NCBI RefSeq assembly: GCF_000519185.1
Contig: NZ_JAFA01000004.1
Location: 100,110 to 164,109 of the forward strand
Source: Paraburkholderia nodosa DSM 21604
GTDB lineage: Bacteria > Pseudomonadota > Gammaproteobacteria > Burkholderiales > Burkholderiaceae
Length of the DNA: 64,000 nucleotides
Reading direction: 5' to 3'
Each line of letters starts with the position of its first letter. Positions within the stretch are counted from its first letter, which is position 1. The translations under genes and the position numbers were made by a program. Of this stretch, positions 63,112 to 64,000 are shown one piece after another. The notes beneath the pieces were generated by a model. It did not search any database and had not been told where the DNA came from. It was given only the letters and a program-made list of their open reading frames with translations.

Positions 63112-64000
63112 ATGGATCGCGTTCTGGAAATCGTGCTGGATGTCGTGATCCCGGCAGCGCCGGATAGAAAAAGCGCAAAAGCCGCCGCCGCCACGGGAGC
63201 GGCATCCAGGGCGCACGCCAGCCCGAAACCATCGGAGCGGGCCGCCAGCCTGTGCGCGGCTTTGCCGCCGCTCGTGGCGCTGCCCGATATGCGCGAGTGC
63301 GTGACGACGGTCGCATTCGACCGCGGCGGCGTCCTTGGGGGGCTCGGCTGGCGCGTGGCGGTCGAATCGCGCGGCGACACGCAGCGCGTCGTCGTGTCGA
63401 GCCGGCGCGTTCATACGCCGGGGGTCACCGTGGTCGCACCGATCTTCGAGGCGGCGCTCGATGCGCACGGCATCGCGCATGCGCTCTTCGACGCCGCGCC
63501 CGAGCCGTTTCGCGAGGCGCTGGGCAGCGCGGACGATCTCGCTGCATCGGCCACGCTCGTGGCGACGCGCAGCCGCTGGCACTGGCCGCGCGACGGCATC
63601 GAGGTGCTGCTCACGTTCGACGAAGACTTGCACGAGCCGTCGGCAGCGCCGCAAGAACCGGTGGCTCAGGACACTTACCGCGCGGATGCGGCGCCCCCGC
63701 CGACCTTGCACGAGTTGCACGAGTTACGCGTGAGCGCGCCCTGGCCCGAAGGCGAGGACGAGCGGCCCATCGTCGATGCGCTGTTTGCCTGTGCTGGCGA
63801 CCTTATCGAGGCGCTGCCCGCATTCGTGCGCCTGACCGACGCGCTCGAGCGCGCCAGCGCCGGCAGCGTGACCGGCGACGCCGAAGCCATCAAGGCCGAA
63901 GCCGTGGATCTGGCCGGCGCGGCTACGGCCGAGGCCGCGCTCGTGGCGATCGGGCGCAACATCAGCGCGCAGTGGTTCGGCAATGACGCCGGCGTGCGCG
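63112..64000 (+). CDS. CYTH-CHAD domain protein (3' end outside window)
   Basis: The frame opens at ATG 63112 after CCTGGAGCGTT and stays open to the window edge, giving at least 296 residues. The N-terminal 210 or so residues resemble a CYTH (triphosphate tunnel) domain, although the usual ExExK start is weakened to MDRVLEIVLDVV. Residues about 272 onward (AEAALVAIGRNISAQWFGND) match the beginning of a CHAD domain, a polyphosphate-binding helical fold. Together with ppk2 nearby this suggests a role in polyphosphate or triphosphate metabolism. It is probably cytoplasmic or granule-bound. Confidence 0.75.
   Translation, partial: MDRVLEIVLDVVIPAAPDRKSAKAAAATGAASRAHASPKPSERAASLCAALPPLVALPDMRECVTTVAFDRGGVLGGLGWRVAVESRGDTQRVVVSSRRVHTPGVTVVAPIFEAALDAHGIAHALFDAAPEPFREALGSADDLAASATLVATRSRWHWPRDGIEVLLTFDEDLHEPSAAPQEPVAQDTYRADAAPPPTLHELHELRVSAPWPEGEDERPIVDALFACAGDLIEALPAFVRLTDALERASAGSVTGDAEAIKAEAVDLAGAATAEAALVAIGRNISAQWFGNDAGVR

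Noticed and set aside
1..64000. CRISPR arrays, insertion sequences, phage genes, tRNA or rRNA genes
   Set aside because: I looked for regular direct repeats, transposase or integrase motifs and tRNA-like cloverleaf ends in the gaps and saw none I could support.

Overview
The window is high-GC DNA with densely packed genes and very few gaps. Gene content and order point to a Burkholderiaceae bacterium close to Paraburkholderia, Caballeronia or Burkholderia. The main evidence is the run leuC-leuD-leuB-asd-fimV-truA-trpF-trpB-methyltransferase-trpA-accD-folC-SPOR-cvpA-purF-metZ; as I recall, a very similar order lies on the second chromosome of that group. I see no insertion sequence, phage gene, CRISPR array, tRNA or rRNA. 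The species assignment is inference.

Layout. (a) 1-8.0 kb: the 3' end of citrate synthase, a VOC protein, an alpha/beta hydrolase, a His/Gly-rich lipoprotein, a histidine kinase/response regulator pair, then on the minus strand TerB-like, zinc-ribbon, TerC-family and MipA/OmpV-like genes. (b) 8.7-27.5 kb: a biosynthetic block on the plus strand covering leucine (leuCDB), the aspartate-family branch point (asd), FimV, tRNA pseudouridylation (truA), tryptophan (trpF, trpB, trpA, with a DNA methyltransferase between trpB and trpA), acetyl-CoA carboxylase beta (accD), folate (folC), a SPOR protein, cvpA, purF and metZ. (c) 27.6-32.1 kb: a MOSC protein, AraC regulator, FKBP isomerase, an orphan degenerate kinase-like protein and a CorC/HlyC-type membrane protein. 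(d) 32.1-50.7 kb: a seven-gene minus-strand alpha-glucan/trehalose operon read glgE, treS-mak, glgB, glgX, treZ, malQ, treY, with several junctions that overlap by a few bases. (e) 51-55.7 kb: a DUF1345 membrane protein and a three-subunit membrane-bound GMC dehydrogenase (Tat-exported small subunit, flavoprotein, tri-haem cytochrome c). (f) 55.8-64 kb: a phosphatase, a RES/Xre toxin-antitoxin pair, a His/Ala-rich exported protein, LysR/tautomerase and TetR/lipoprotein divergent pairs, PPK2, a YdcH-like protein and the start of a CYTH-CHAD protein.

How the parts fit. Region (d) joins the GlgE route (trehalose to maltose by TreS, to maltose-1-phosphate by Mak, to glucan by GlgE, branching by GlgB) with the TreY/TreZ route that cuts glucan back to trehalose, plus GlgX and MalQ for debranching and chain rearrangement. 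It therefore looks like a closed trehalose-glucan cycle. Region (b) feeds amino-acid, folate, purine and fatty-acid synthesis.

The most interesting signal is a short reading frame just upstream of asd. It contains 13 consecutive codons for only Ile, Thr and Lys, the end products of the aspartate pathway, and is followed by two mutually exclusive hairpins. It looks like a leader-peptide attenuator for asd. Other points of interest are the duplicated, catalytically broken barrel at the N terminus of GlgE, the methyltransferase inside the trp genes, the degenerate kinase at 29.8 kb and the RES/Xre module.
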